Positions 46,924-54,850 of a stretch of 64,000 nucleotides of DNA are shown here, piece by piece. Made by a program: the position numbers and the translations under genes. The notes beneath the pieces are model-generated. The model ran no database searches, was not told the origin of the DNA, and saw only the letters and a program-made list of their open reading frames with translations. Numbering within the stretch: position 1 is the stretch's first letter; each line of letters opens with the position of its first letter. The stretch is taken from the NCBI GenBank assembly GCA_016713335.1, contig JADJPH010000002.1, positions 124,001 through 188,000 of the forward strand, in the 5' to 3' direction. This DNA is from Candidatus Fredericiella danica. Lineage in GTDB: Bacteria > Chloroflexota > Anaerolineae > Caldilineales > Caldilineaceae.

Positions 46924-48936
46924 CTATGCAGGCGCCGGTGTAAGCGATGGCCCGTGTCCGTTGGGGCGGGGCGCGGTTGCCTGAGTGACCTGCTCTTGCC
47001 GTTTGAACTGGCTCATGTAGAGATCGTAGTACACGCCCTGCTGTTCCAGTAGTTCCGCATGTTTACCGCGCTCAACGATTTCACCGTTGACCATCACCAA
47101 TACCTGGTCCGCATGGCGCACGGTGCTTAGCCGGTGTGCAATGACAAAGCTGGTTCGTCCGGCCAGCAGTTCATCGAGTGCCGCTTGAATCTGGCGTTCG
47201 GTGCGTGTGTCGACGCTACTTGTCGCTTCATCCAGAATCAGCAGATGGGGATTTGCGATAGCGGCGCGCGCAATGGAGAGCAACTGGCGCTGGCCCTGGC
47301 TCAAACCCGAGCCGCGTTCGCCAAGCACCGTGTTGTAGCCATCAGGCAATTTCTCGATGAAATCATGGGCGCGTGCGAGTTTTGCGGCAGCGATGACTTC
47401 GGTCTCGGTTGCTTCGGGGCGCCCATACCGGATATTGTTGATGACCGTATCGCTGAACAAGAAAGTGTCTTGCAGCACCACGCCGATCTGTTCGCGCAGG
47501 CTTGGCAGTTTGACGTCGCGCACGTCCATGCCGTCAATGGTGACTTTCCCGGCCGTGATGTCATAGAAGCGTGGCAGCAAGTTCACCAGGGTGGTCTTGC
47601 CGGCGCCGGTCGGTCCCACAATGGCGATCATTTCGCCGGGTTCGGCCAGCAGGCTGACATTTTTGAGCACCGGTTCGCCGCGTTTGTACTCCGCAGTGAC
47701 ATTGTCAAATACGACCCTGCCCTTGATCACTGGCATCGGGATCGCGTCAAATTTCTCAACGATGTCCGGTTGTACATCTAGTAGATCAAAGATCCGTTCG
47801 GCGCCAGCCACTGCACTCTGGATATTGGTCCACATCACGGCGATCTGGGCGATGGGCTGGTTAAAGCGTTGTACAAAGCCGATGAAGGTGATGATCAGCC
47901 CTAAGGTAATGACGCTGCCGCCCAGGGTGGAGCCGTTCAGAAGTAAGATGGCGCCGACGCCGGCAACGATGGCGATCGCAACATAGCCGAGGGCTTCGAG
48001 CGACGGCGCCAATGCGGAGGTGTAGGCGACGGCGCGCAAATTGGCGTCGCGATTTGCTGCATTGCTGGCTCGGAAGCTCTCGATATTGGCGTCTTCGCGG
48101 CTGAATGCCTGCGACTCGCGCACGCCGGAAATGCTTTCCTGAAGTTCGGCGTTGACATTACCGATCTCTTTGCGCGATTTGCGAAACGCTTTGCGCGCCT
48201 GGCTGCTGAACCAAACTGTGGCCACCACCATTGCGGGGACAACGGTCAGACTCAGCAGGGCATAGGCCCAGTTCATTTGGAGCATTGCCCAGGCAATCCA
48301 GACAATCAACAATGCCCCACTCAGCACCTGCACCAGGCCAAAGCTGATGGCCTGCTGGATGGTGCTGACGTCGTTTGTGATGCGGCTCATCAAGTCGCCA
48401 CTCTCATGTTTGCTGTAATACCCAAGCGACAGACGCTGGAGATGATCAAAGACATCCAGTTGGAGGGCGCGCAGCACATGCTGTCCCGCCCAGCCCATCA
48501 GGTAGAACATCAGACCACCCGTGATCGCACCGACAACATAGATGGCAATCATGAACAGCACGAGGCGCCCCAATGCAGCAATATAGTCGCCGGTGGTGGC
48601 CTCTGGCGGGAGGGCGCCGAAGGTGCAGGCGCTTGCGGCGGCAGCAACTTGCGTTTCCGGCTGGCCGGTCGTGCTCGGCTGATCGCTGGGCGCCGGGACA
48701 CCTAATGCGGCCGCAGCTTCATCGGTGACGGCCGGTGTAAAGTAGCAGTTCACTGCCTGGCCCATCAGGACAGGGGTGATCACGCTGGTCCACGCGTTTG
48801 CAACCATCAACACCAGGACACTCAGCAGGACAATCCAGTATGGACGGAAGTACTTGACCAGCCGCCGCAACGTTTTGCCCACACTACGGGGCTTGCTCGT
48901 TTCTTGTTCTAGTAAACCACGGGGTCCACCCATCAT
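46924..48936 (-). CDS. ABC exporter half-transporter 2 (permease plus ATPase)
   Basis: 670 residues. Six membrane helices (for example YWIVLLSVLVLMVANAWTSV near residue 33) with an inserted extracytoplasmic loop of about 55 residues between helices 1 and 2 (VPAPSDQPSTTGQPETQVAA), then the ATPase: Walker A GPTGAGKTTLVN, signature LSQGQRQLLSIARA and Walker B LLILDEATSSVDTRTE with the catalytic Glu. The signature has LSQGQ in place of LSGGQ. GGAGG lies 9 nt before ATG 48936. It is 13 bp after its partner, whose Walker B lacks the Glu, so the two should form a heterodimeric exporter of the BmrCD/TM287-288 kind, with one active site. A drug or lipid substrate is likely, given the MarR gene upstream. 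Confidence 0.9.
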   Translation of the reverse strand: MMGGPRGLLEQETSKPRSVGKTLRRLVKYFRPYWIVLLSVLVLMVANAWTSVITPVLMGQAVNCYFTPAVTDEAAAALGVPAPSDQPSTTGQPETQVAAAASACTFGALPPEATTGDYIAALGRLVLFMIAIYVVGAITGGLMFYLMGWAGQHVLRALQLDVFDHLQRLSLGYYSKHESGDLMSRITNDVSTIQQAISFGLVQVLSGALLIVWIAWAMLQMNWAYALLSLTVVPAMVVATVWFSSQARKAFRKSRKEIGNVNAELQESISGVRESQAFSREDANIESFRASNAANRDANLRAVAYTSALAPSLEALGYVAIAIVAGVGAILLLNGSTLGGSVITLGLIITFIGFVQRFNQPIAQIAVMWTNIQSAVAGAERIFDLLDVQPDIVEKFDAIPMPVIKGRVVFDNVTAEYKRGEPVLKNVSLLAEPGEMIAIVGPTGAGKTTLVNLLPRFYDITAGKVTIDGMDVRDVKLPSLREQIGVVLQDTFLFSDTVINNIRYGRPEATETEVIAAAKLARAHDFIEKLPDGYNTVLGERGSGLSQGQRQLLSIARAAIANPHLLILDEATSSVDTRTERQIQAALDELLAGRTSFVIAHRLSTVRHADQVLVMVNGEIVERGKHAELLEQQGVYYDLYMSQFKRQEQVTQATAPRPNGHGPSLTPAPA

Positions 48937-48949
48937 CGGCGCTATCCTC

Positions 48950-50869
48950 CTAACCAGCCTGGTTCAACTGGGCTTCAGCAAGTTCTGCGGTCGCAATTGG
49001 ATCTTCCACAAGCTGGCTCTGGTAGATCTCGGCGTACAGTTCACTGGTTTCCATCAAATCCTCATGCTTGCCCTGGGCGGCAATGCGACCTTTGTCGAGC
49101 ACCAGGATGTTATCCGCGTTCAGGACCGTGCTGATGCGTTGAGCAATGACGAAACTCGTGCGACCTTTCATCAGCCGGTCCAGGGCTGATTGAATGGTGA
49201 CTTCGGTCTGTACATCCACCGCGCTGGTGGAATCATCCAGGATCAAGATTCGTGGATTCATCAGCAGCGCACGGGCGATGGCAATGCGTTGTTTCTGGCC
49301 CCCGCTCAGCGTTGCACCGCGTTCGCCCACAGGGGTCGTGTATCCATCCGGAAAAGAGGCGATGAAATCGTGCGCTGCCGCGGCGCGTGCGGCCTCCTCG
49401 ATCTCTTCCTGGCCGGCGTCAGGCCGGCCAAATGCAATATTCTCGGCGATTGTGCCGGTGAAAAGGTTCGTCTCTTGGAGGACGATGCCAATCTGGCGCC
49501 GCAACGACTCGATAGTGACGTCACGTATATCACGCCCATCTACCAGGATGCGCCCGCCGGTGACGTCATAGAAGCGCGGGATCAGGTTGATCACGCTGCT
49601 CTTGCCACTGCCGGTTGCGCCCAGGATGGCCACCGTCTGGCCTGGTTGCGCTGCAAAGCTGACGCCGTTGAGGACCGTTTCGCTACTGCCAAAGTAACGG
49701 AAGAGCACGTTTTCAAAGGTGACTTCACCCTTCAACGGTGGTAGGACCACGGCGCCTGGTTTGTCGACAACGTCGTTTTGGGCATCCATAATTTCGAAGA
49801 CGCGATTGGCGCTCGCTGAGGCCTGGCTCATCTGCGAAATGATGAAGCCGAGTTGCCCAAGGGGGAAGAAGACAAATACCAGATAGAGGCTGAACTTCTG
49901 CCATTCGCCCACGGTGAGGGCGCCATTGATGATTTCGCGACCGCCAAAGTAGAGCACGGCTGCCTGTCCAAGGTTGGCGACGAGGAAGATCACGGGAAAC
50001 AGAAAACTGAAGATCCGCATGACGGAGATCTGCTGCGCCATCAGGTCGGTCGCCGAGGCTTCGAATCGCTTTGCCTCGCGAGGTTCAGAGGCGAACGCCT
50101 TGACGACTTTGATGCCCGCCAGGTTCTCTTGCAGGATGGTGTTTAAGGCCGATAGCTTCTGTTGCACCTTGATAAAGAGCGGCTGGCTGATGGCGCCGAA
50201 GACCAGGAACATGCCCATTGCAATCGGGAGGATCGGAATGATCACGAGCGTCAGGCGCCAGTTCGTCAGGAGGAGCATGATCAACGCCCCGGTGAGCAGG
50301 ACGATTGCCTGCACGGCGAACAGGAGCCCCTGGCCGATGAAAAGACGCACCTTCTCGACATCGTCGGTCGCGCGCACCATCAGTTGGCCCGTCCGGTTGC
50401 GGTCGTGATAGCTAAAGGAAAGGCGCTGAATCTTGGCGAAGAGTTCATTGCGGAAGTCAAATGCAACGCTCTGACCGGCTTTTTCCGACATATAAGACTG
50501 CGCAAATGAAAACAGCCCGCGGGCGATCGCAAAGACCAGAATAAAGCCAATGGCCCAGTAAACCGGCGTTAGGGGGTTCTGGAGCAGTTGCTGGTACTGC
50601 TGTGGCGTTACCTGATATTGCGCCATTGCCTCGACTTGTTTGTCTACGGGCAATTGCGAAATTTGTTGGGCTGCCAGACCCTGGGTGACGGCATCCAGGA
50701 TGTTCTGCACCATTTGTGGCACAAGCAACTGGGCAAAGGTGCTAAAAAATAGAGCAGCGTAGGCAGCCAGGGTGACCACCCGATAGTGGTCAAGGTAGCG
50801 GATGGCGCGCGTCAGATTTTTGAAGTCAGGACGCTGGCGTTGCCTGGCTGCAGGCTTGGCTAAGGCCAT
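48950..50869 (-). CDS. ABC exporter half-transporter 1 with degenerate Walker B
   Basis: 640 residues from ATG 50869 (MALAKPAARQ), chosen because AGGAG lies 7 nt upstream; an open frame reaching into marR is ignored. Membrane helices are followed by the ATPase: Walker A GATGSGKSSVIN, signature LSGGQKQRIAIARA and Walker B ILILDDSTSAVDVQTE. Asp replaces the catalytic Glu after the Walker B Asp, as in the degenerate half of heterodimeric exporters. The first extracytoplasmic loop is long and Gln-rich (YQVTPQQYQQLLQNPLTPVY). Marked features suit a pair with the next gene. Confidence 0.9.
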   Translation of the reverse strand: MALAKPAARQRQRPDFKNLTRAIRYLDHYRVVTLAAYAALFFSTFAQLLVPQMVQNILDAVTQGLAAQQISQLPVDKQVEAMAQYQVTPQQYQQLLQNPLTPVYWAIGFILVFAIARGLFSFAQSYMSEKAGQSVAFDFRNELFAKIQRLSFSYHDRNRTGQLMVRATDDVEKVRLFIGQGLLFAVQAIVLLTGALIMLLLTNWRLTLVIIPILPIAMGMFLVFGAISQPLFIKVQQKLSALNTILQENLAGIKVVKAFASEPREAKRFEASATDLMAQQISVMRIFSFLFPVIFLVANLGQAAVLYFGGREIINGALTVGEWQKFSLYLVFVFFPLGQLGFIISQMSQASASANRVFEIMDAQNDVVDKPGAVVLPPLKGEVTFENVLFRYFGSSETVLNGVSFAAQPGQTVAILGATGSGKSSVINLIPRFYDVTGGRILVDGRDIRDVTIESLRRQIGIVLQETNLFTGTIAENIAFGRPDAGQEEIEEAARAAAAHDFIASFPDGYTTPVGERGATLSGGQKQRIAIARALLMNPRILILDDSTSAVDVQTEVTIQSALDRLMKGRTSFVIAQRISTVLNADNILVLDKGRIAAQGKHEDLMETSELYAEIYQSQLVEDPIATAELAEAQLNQAG

Positions 50870-50957
50870 GCTGGTTCTCCTATCGTACGTAGAAATCGTG
50901 GCGATATCTACCGGTCTTGGCGATGTCAATGACCGGCAAATAGCGGTGAAAGCTATT

Positions 50958-51506
50958 CTAAGATTGGACCGCGCACAGCGATCGTTGCAGCTTTGTGAGC
51001 AGACCTGCGTGCAATTTGCACAGCGACTCCTCAATTGCAAGCACTTCGGACTTGTCCAGCCCATCGAGCAATGTGTTCAGATAGCGGATGTGGCCCGGTG
51101 CAGTACGTTGAACAAGGGTGCGTCCGACGTCTGTCAGATGAATCTTGAATTGGCGCCGATCCTCGGTGTCCACTTCGCGCTCAACGAGGCCGAGTTCTTC
51201 CAACGCACGCAGATGTTCGCTGATGGTATTCTTGCTGAGCTGTTGTGCGCGGCTCAATTGCGTCGGATGGATGCCGGCGCCACCAGTTTGCTCTTCAATC
51301 CAGATCCGCAACAAGACGCGCCAGCGATGGGGCGTCAAACCTACGTCCTCCAATTCATCGGCGAGCAGTGCTTCATAGGCGCCGTTGATGGCGACGATTC
51401 TGCGCAGAATCTGAAGTCCGTACAGGCTGCTGCCGCCGTCTTCACCCAACATCTGCCGGATGGCATCAAGGCTGCGATCCTGGGCATGTGGCGGAAAATT
51501 CGTCAT
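50958..51506 (-). CDS. MarR family transcriptional regulator
   Basis: 182 residues. The winged helix shows HPTQLSRAQQLSKNTISEHL (recognition helix) and the wing VEREVDTEDRRQFKIHLTDVG with the family Asp/Arg pair. About 30 N-terminal residues precede the first dimerisation helix. It is the first gene before the two ABC exporter genes (88-bp gap) and is divergent to the MFS gene, so it probably controls efflux in response to a toxic compound. A palindrome TTGAT-N5-ATCAA lies in the divergent region. Confidence 0.87.
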   Translation of the reverse strand: MTNFPPHAQDRSLDAIRQMLGEDGGSSLYGLQILRRIVAINGAYEALLADELEDVGLTPHRWRVLLRIWIEEQTGGAGIHPTQLSRAQQLSKNTISEHLRALEELGLVEREVDTEDRRQFKIHLTDVGRTLVQRTAPGHIRYLNTLLDGLDKSEVLAIEESLCKLHAGLLTKLQRSLCAVQS

Positions 51507-51534
51507 AGACCGAATTGTACGGCGACGAATTAAT

Positions 51535-51549
51535 TTGATGGGTAATCAA
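51535..51549. promoter_or_regulatory. candidate MarR operator
   Basis: TTGAT-GGGTA-ATCAA is a perfect 5-bp inverted repeat in the 138-bp gap between marR and the divergent MFS gene. Length and place suit a MarR-type site, but the arms are short and no second copy was found. Confidence 0.35.
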
Positions 51550-51644
51550 CCTTCCCAAGTTGCGAATCACTGCCTCTCTTGACGGGTGGGGGCGAGTGGG
51601 GTACAAGTGACGAATCGATTTCATTACACGGAAAGAAATTCACT

Positions 51645-52911
51645 ATGCTCGCCGGCTATACGCAGGCACTGCGCGGTTCGCACCCCAATGTGCGCCTGCA
51701 ATTCAGCATTACGGCACTTCTGGGCATCGCCATCGATGGTGGCATCTACGCGATCATCTTTAATCTCTTCATTCTGCGCCTGGGGTATGGTCCGGAGTTC
51801 GTTGGCCTGGTAAATTCCGTTGCCAACCTGGTGTTTGCTGCGGGCAGTCTACTTGCCGGTTGGCTTGGCATGCAATGGGGACAGCGGCGCACGATGATTG
51901 CGGGGCTGGCTGTGTTATCGGTTGGCGCCATGGCCGTGCCATTGGCTACGGTAGTGCCGGCAGCGGCGCGTGGCGGCTGGATCATGGTGAGTTTTGTGGT
52001 TGCCTACAGCGGGCTGGCGTTGTACTACGTCAATTCTGGCCCGTTTCTGCTCCGGGTGACGAGCGCCGCCAATCGGGGCAACATCTTTGCGCTGCAATCG
52101 GCGATCAGTTCAATTGCATCCTTTACCGGCAGCATCATCGGTGGCTTGCTTCCCGGTTTTGTAGCCCTGTTGCTCGGGCTTTCGATGACGCAACCCGGGC
52201 CTTACCAGGCGCCGCTCTTTCTTGTGGCGGGGCTTACCGTCGTATCGTTGTTGGTCCTCTTACGCACCAGGGAGCCTGCGCCCGCAGCAGAACTTGAAGG
52301 CCGCGAGGAGCCTCGCGCCGGGGGCGCACCGTCCATGATGACAGCTTACGGCTTGATTGCCTTCATGGCCGTCGTGCGCTTTCTGCAGGTGGCCGGCGTG
52401 GGGGAGCAGCATGACGTTCTTCAATGTCTATATGGATGAAAGCCTGGCCGTGGCCACGGTTCAGATTGGCTTTTGGGCGGCAGTGGCCCGTCTGGCCGCG
52501 GTGCCCGCCGCCTTGATTGGACCCTCCCTCAGCCGGCGCATCGGGTTCGGTGCGACTGGCGCTTCGGCGTCCCTCCTGGCGGTGCTGGGGATGCTCCCCC
52601 TGGCCCTGATTCCATCGCCGGCGGCCGCCGGCATTGGCTTTACGGTGATGCTTGCCGGCACTTCGCTGCGCTACCCTGCGTTCTATGTCTATATGATGGA
52701 ACGCACGCCCGAGCGGCTGCGCTCTGCGATGAATGGGGCCAATGAGATGGCGGCGGGACTTAGCTTCTCACTGATGTCGTTTATCGGGGGCATCATCATC
52801 GTCGATTATGGCTATTCGGCCGCTTTTCTGGCCGGCGCATTTTTGTCACTGCTCGGCACGCTGCTTTTTGCCTTTTATGTGCGCAAGCGGGGCGAACTTG
52901 ATCGTTTATGA
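51645..52911 (+). CDS. MFS transporter, frameshifted
   Basis: About 422 residues joined, with some 12 membrane segments. The first frame starts at ATG 51645 (GGAAAG 8 nt upstream) and holds segments such as GYGPEFVGLVNSVANLVFAA and the loop GWLGMQWGQRRTMIAGLAVL, a typical MFS motif between helices 2 and 3. In a G5 run at 52400-52404 one surplus G breaks the frame; with four G the sequence continues VGSSMTFFNVYMDESLAVAT and on through RIGFGATGASASLLAVLGML and YMMERTPERLRSAMNGANEM. The substrate is unknown; nearness to marR suggests efflux. Its end overlaps the converging Nudix gene by 37 bp. Confidence 0.82.
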
Positions 52912-53642
52912 GAGTCCGGCTTAGGGAAGCGGCGCCGCGCTTGTTCGAGTTCAATTGCCTGCGCACTGAAGCGATAGAGCTTTGCCGGCCGGTGATCGCC
53001 GGCGCGCATATTGCCTGACTCCTCCAGTACACCGGAAGCAAGGATTTTGCGGCGAAAATTACGTTTGTCCAAAGCTTCGTGCAGAACGGTCTCGTAGACC
53101 CGCTGCAGTTCAGAAAGGGTGAACTCTTTGGGCAGCAACAGAAACCCCAGTGCGGTCCATTCAAGTTTCCACCGCAGGCGCTGGAGCGCATATTCGAGAA
53201 TGCGTGCGTGGTCGAACGCCAATTGGGGCAATTGATAGATGTCCCACCAGCGCGCATCGCCGGCGTCGCTGCCGGACCGTACCTGTTGCTCCGCCAATTC
53301 ATCGGCGCTCAGCAGTGCAAAGTAGGCAACCGTAACCACCCGCATCCGCGGGTCGCGATCCGGTTGGCCGAAGGTATACAACTGCTCAAGGTAGACATTC
53401 GAAACATTGGTTTCTTCCTGCAGTTCGCGACGCGCCGCATCATAGAGATCTTCGTGTTCGCCAACGAAACCGCCAGGAAGGGCCCATTTACCTGCAAACG
53501 GATCGTGGGTGCGCCGGATAAGCAGTACGGTCAGCCGATCGTTCTGAAAGGCAAAAAGGATCATGTCGACAGTGACAGCGGGCCGGGGGTACTCATAGGT
53601 GTAGCCCTGCAGCGCGGTGGGCATCGTTGAGTGGTGATTCAC
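52875..53642 (-). CDS. Nudix-domain transcriptional regulator, NrtR-like
   Basis: About 255 residues from GTG 53642 (VNHHSTMPTAL), preferred because GAGGA lies 6 nt upstream; ATG 53624 is possible. The N-terminal Nudix domain has the box GGFVGEHEDLYDAARRELQE followed by ETNVSN, matching G-x5-E-x7-REL-x-EE. The C-terminal winged helix (FTLSELQRVYETVLHEALDK, RNFRRKILASGVLEE) is as in NrtR-type regulators, which bind ADP-ribose or related ligands and control NAD metabolism. No NAD gene is adjacent, so the targets are elsewhere or the ligand differs. Nested palindromes on its own promoter suggest autoregulation. Confidence 0.85.
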   Translation of the reverse strand: MNHHSTMPTALQGYTYEYPRPAVTVDMILFAFQNDRLTVLLIRRTHDPFAGKWALPGGFVGEHEDLYDAARRELQEETNVSNVYLEQLYTFGQPDRDPRMRVVTVAYFALLSADELAEQQVRSGSDAGDARWWDIYQLPQLAFDHARILEYALQRLRWKLEWTALGFLLLPKEFTLSELQRVYETVLHEALDKRNFRRKILASGVLEESGNMRAGDHRPAKLYRFSAQAIELEQARRRFPKPDSHKRSSSPRLRT

Positions 53643-53684
53643 AATTTCGTCCTCGCACAACGTTGTGCATTGCGGTTGGGATGC

Positions 53685-53708
53685 CGTGACTAGTGTCACG
53701 CAGACACT
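53685..53708. promoter_or_regulatory. nested palindromic operator of the Nudix regulator
   Basis: CGTGAC-TAGT-GTCACG (53685-53700) and AGTGTC-ACGCA-GACACT (53692-53708) overlap each other directly downstream of the -10 box on the minus strand. A dimeric regulator bound here would block transcription start. Confidence 0.55.
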
Positions 53709-53737
53709 ATTATACTTGAATTTCCCTGAAGCGCCAA
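53709..53737 (-). promoter_or_regulatory. promoter of the Nudix regulator gene
   Basis: On the minus strand TTGGCG (53737-53732), 17 bp, TATAAT (53714-53709): a consensus -10 with a fair -35. The nested palindromes begin right after the -10 box. Confidence 0.65.
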
Positions 53738-53851
53738 GCGCAGGCTTCCTGTGTACCGGAGGTCGCTTTCCAGGTGAATTTCATCGATCCCAACCGAACG
53801 TGGTACGCTGGCGGTTTGAAGCAAAGAAAGAGGGATTGACCGGATCACCGC

Positions 53852-54850
53852 ATGCAAATTGTTCGCAGGTTGCAGCCGATCTTTATAGGGGTAGCGATCT
53901 TGCTGCTGGTCATGCTTGTCTGGAGCCAATGGCAGGAACTCAGCCAGCATGAATGGCGACTTCAACCCGGCTGGTTATCGGTGTCGGCAGTGGCGCTGGC
54001 TGCTGCCTGGGCCGTTGAGATCTTCGTATGGCGGCGGCTGCTTTCCCTGGTAGGTGGCCAACTAGGGTACTGGTCAGCGGCGCGCATCTGGTTCCTGAGT
54101 GCGGTGGTGCGCTACATACCAGGGAATATCTGGCAACCGCTATCAATGACCCTGCTCTGCCAGCAGCGCGGTGTTGCCCCGGAAGCCACGCTCACCAGCA
54201 TTATCCTCTACCAGATTTCGATTCTCCTGGCCGCAGCGCCGATCGGCGCCGTCTACTTTGCGACGACGGGCAACTGGGGTTTGCTGGTAAGCATGCAACA
54301 GGTGGGAAACTGGTTGGTTGCCATCTCGCTGATACCGTTGGCCATTTTCATGATCAGACCATCGTGGATGATTGAGGTTATCAATTGGCTTCTGTCTAAG
54401 TTTCACCGGCCATCCCTCCGCGCAGACCTAACCCGGATACAATTGCTGCAGGTCATGGGGCTGGTGATTGTCGACTGGATGTTGTGGGGCGCCGCATTTA
54501 TGGCGCTCGCCTATGCACTCTCTGCATATGCACCGGCCGAAATGATCCGGCTGGCGCCACACCTGCTGGCAACCTATGCGCTGGCCTATTCGATCGGGTT
54601 TGTCAGCCTGATCACCCCGAGCGGGATCGGCGTGCGCGAGGGCGCCTTCTACGTGCTCCTGGCGCCGATCATGGGTGGCGCTGCCATCACCGTGCTTGCG
54701 TTGGCGATGCGGCTATGGACGACGGCCGGTGAATTAGTTGCGGCTGGAATTGCCTTATTGCTGCCGGATCGCCTGCCAGAACAGGCCGCAGCGCATATAC
54801 CGGTTGCCCCAGTAGACGAGGCGAACACCCCGCATGGAGTTGCGCAATGA
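53852..54850 (+). CDS. lysylphosphatidylglycerol synthase/flippase-like membrane protein (UPF0104/AglD type)
   Basis: 332 residues, about eight membrane segments. Family signatures are WFLSAVVRYIPGNIWQPLSM near residues 70-90 and GFVSLITPSGIGVREGAFYV near 250-269. There is no C-terminal aminoacyl-transferase domain, so it is the flippase-like membrane part only. Members help move or make glycolipids and lipid-linked sugars. It is the first of five plus-strand envelope genes, and its stop overlaps the GT39 start by ATGA. Confidence 0.85.
   Translation: MQIVRRLQPIFIGVAILLLVMLVWSQWQELSQHEWRLQPGWLSVSAVALAAAWAVEIFVWRRLLSLVGGQLGYWSAARIWFLSAVVRYIPGNIWQPLSMTLLCQQRGVAPEATLTSIILYQISILLAAAPIGAVYFATTGNWGLLVSMQQVGNWLVAISLIPLAIFMIRPSWMIEVINWLLSKFHRPSLRADLTRIQLLQVMGLVIVDWMLWGAAFMALAYALSAYAPAEMIRLAPHLLATYALAYSIGFVSLITPSGIGVREGAFYVLLAPIMGGAAITVLALAMRLWTTAGELVAAGIALLLPDRLPEQAAAHIPVAPVDEANTPHGVAQ

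Noticed and set aside
51511..51529. Imperfect inverted repeat AATTGTACG/CGACGAATT before marR
   Set aside because: Only six of nine positions pair; TTGAT-N5-ATCAA nearby is the better operator candidate.
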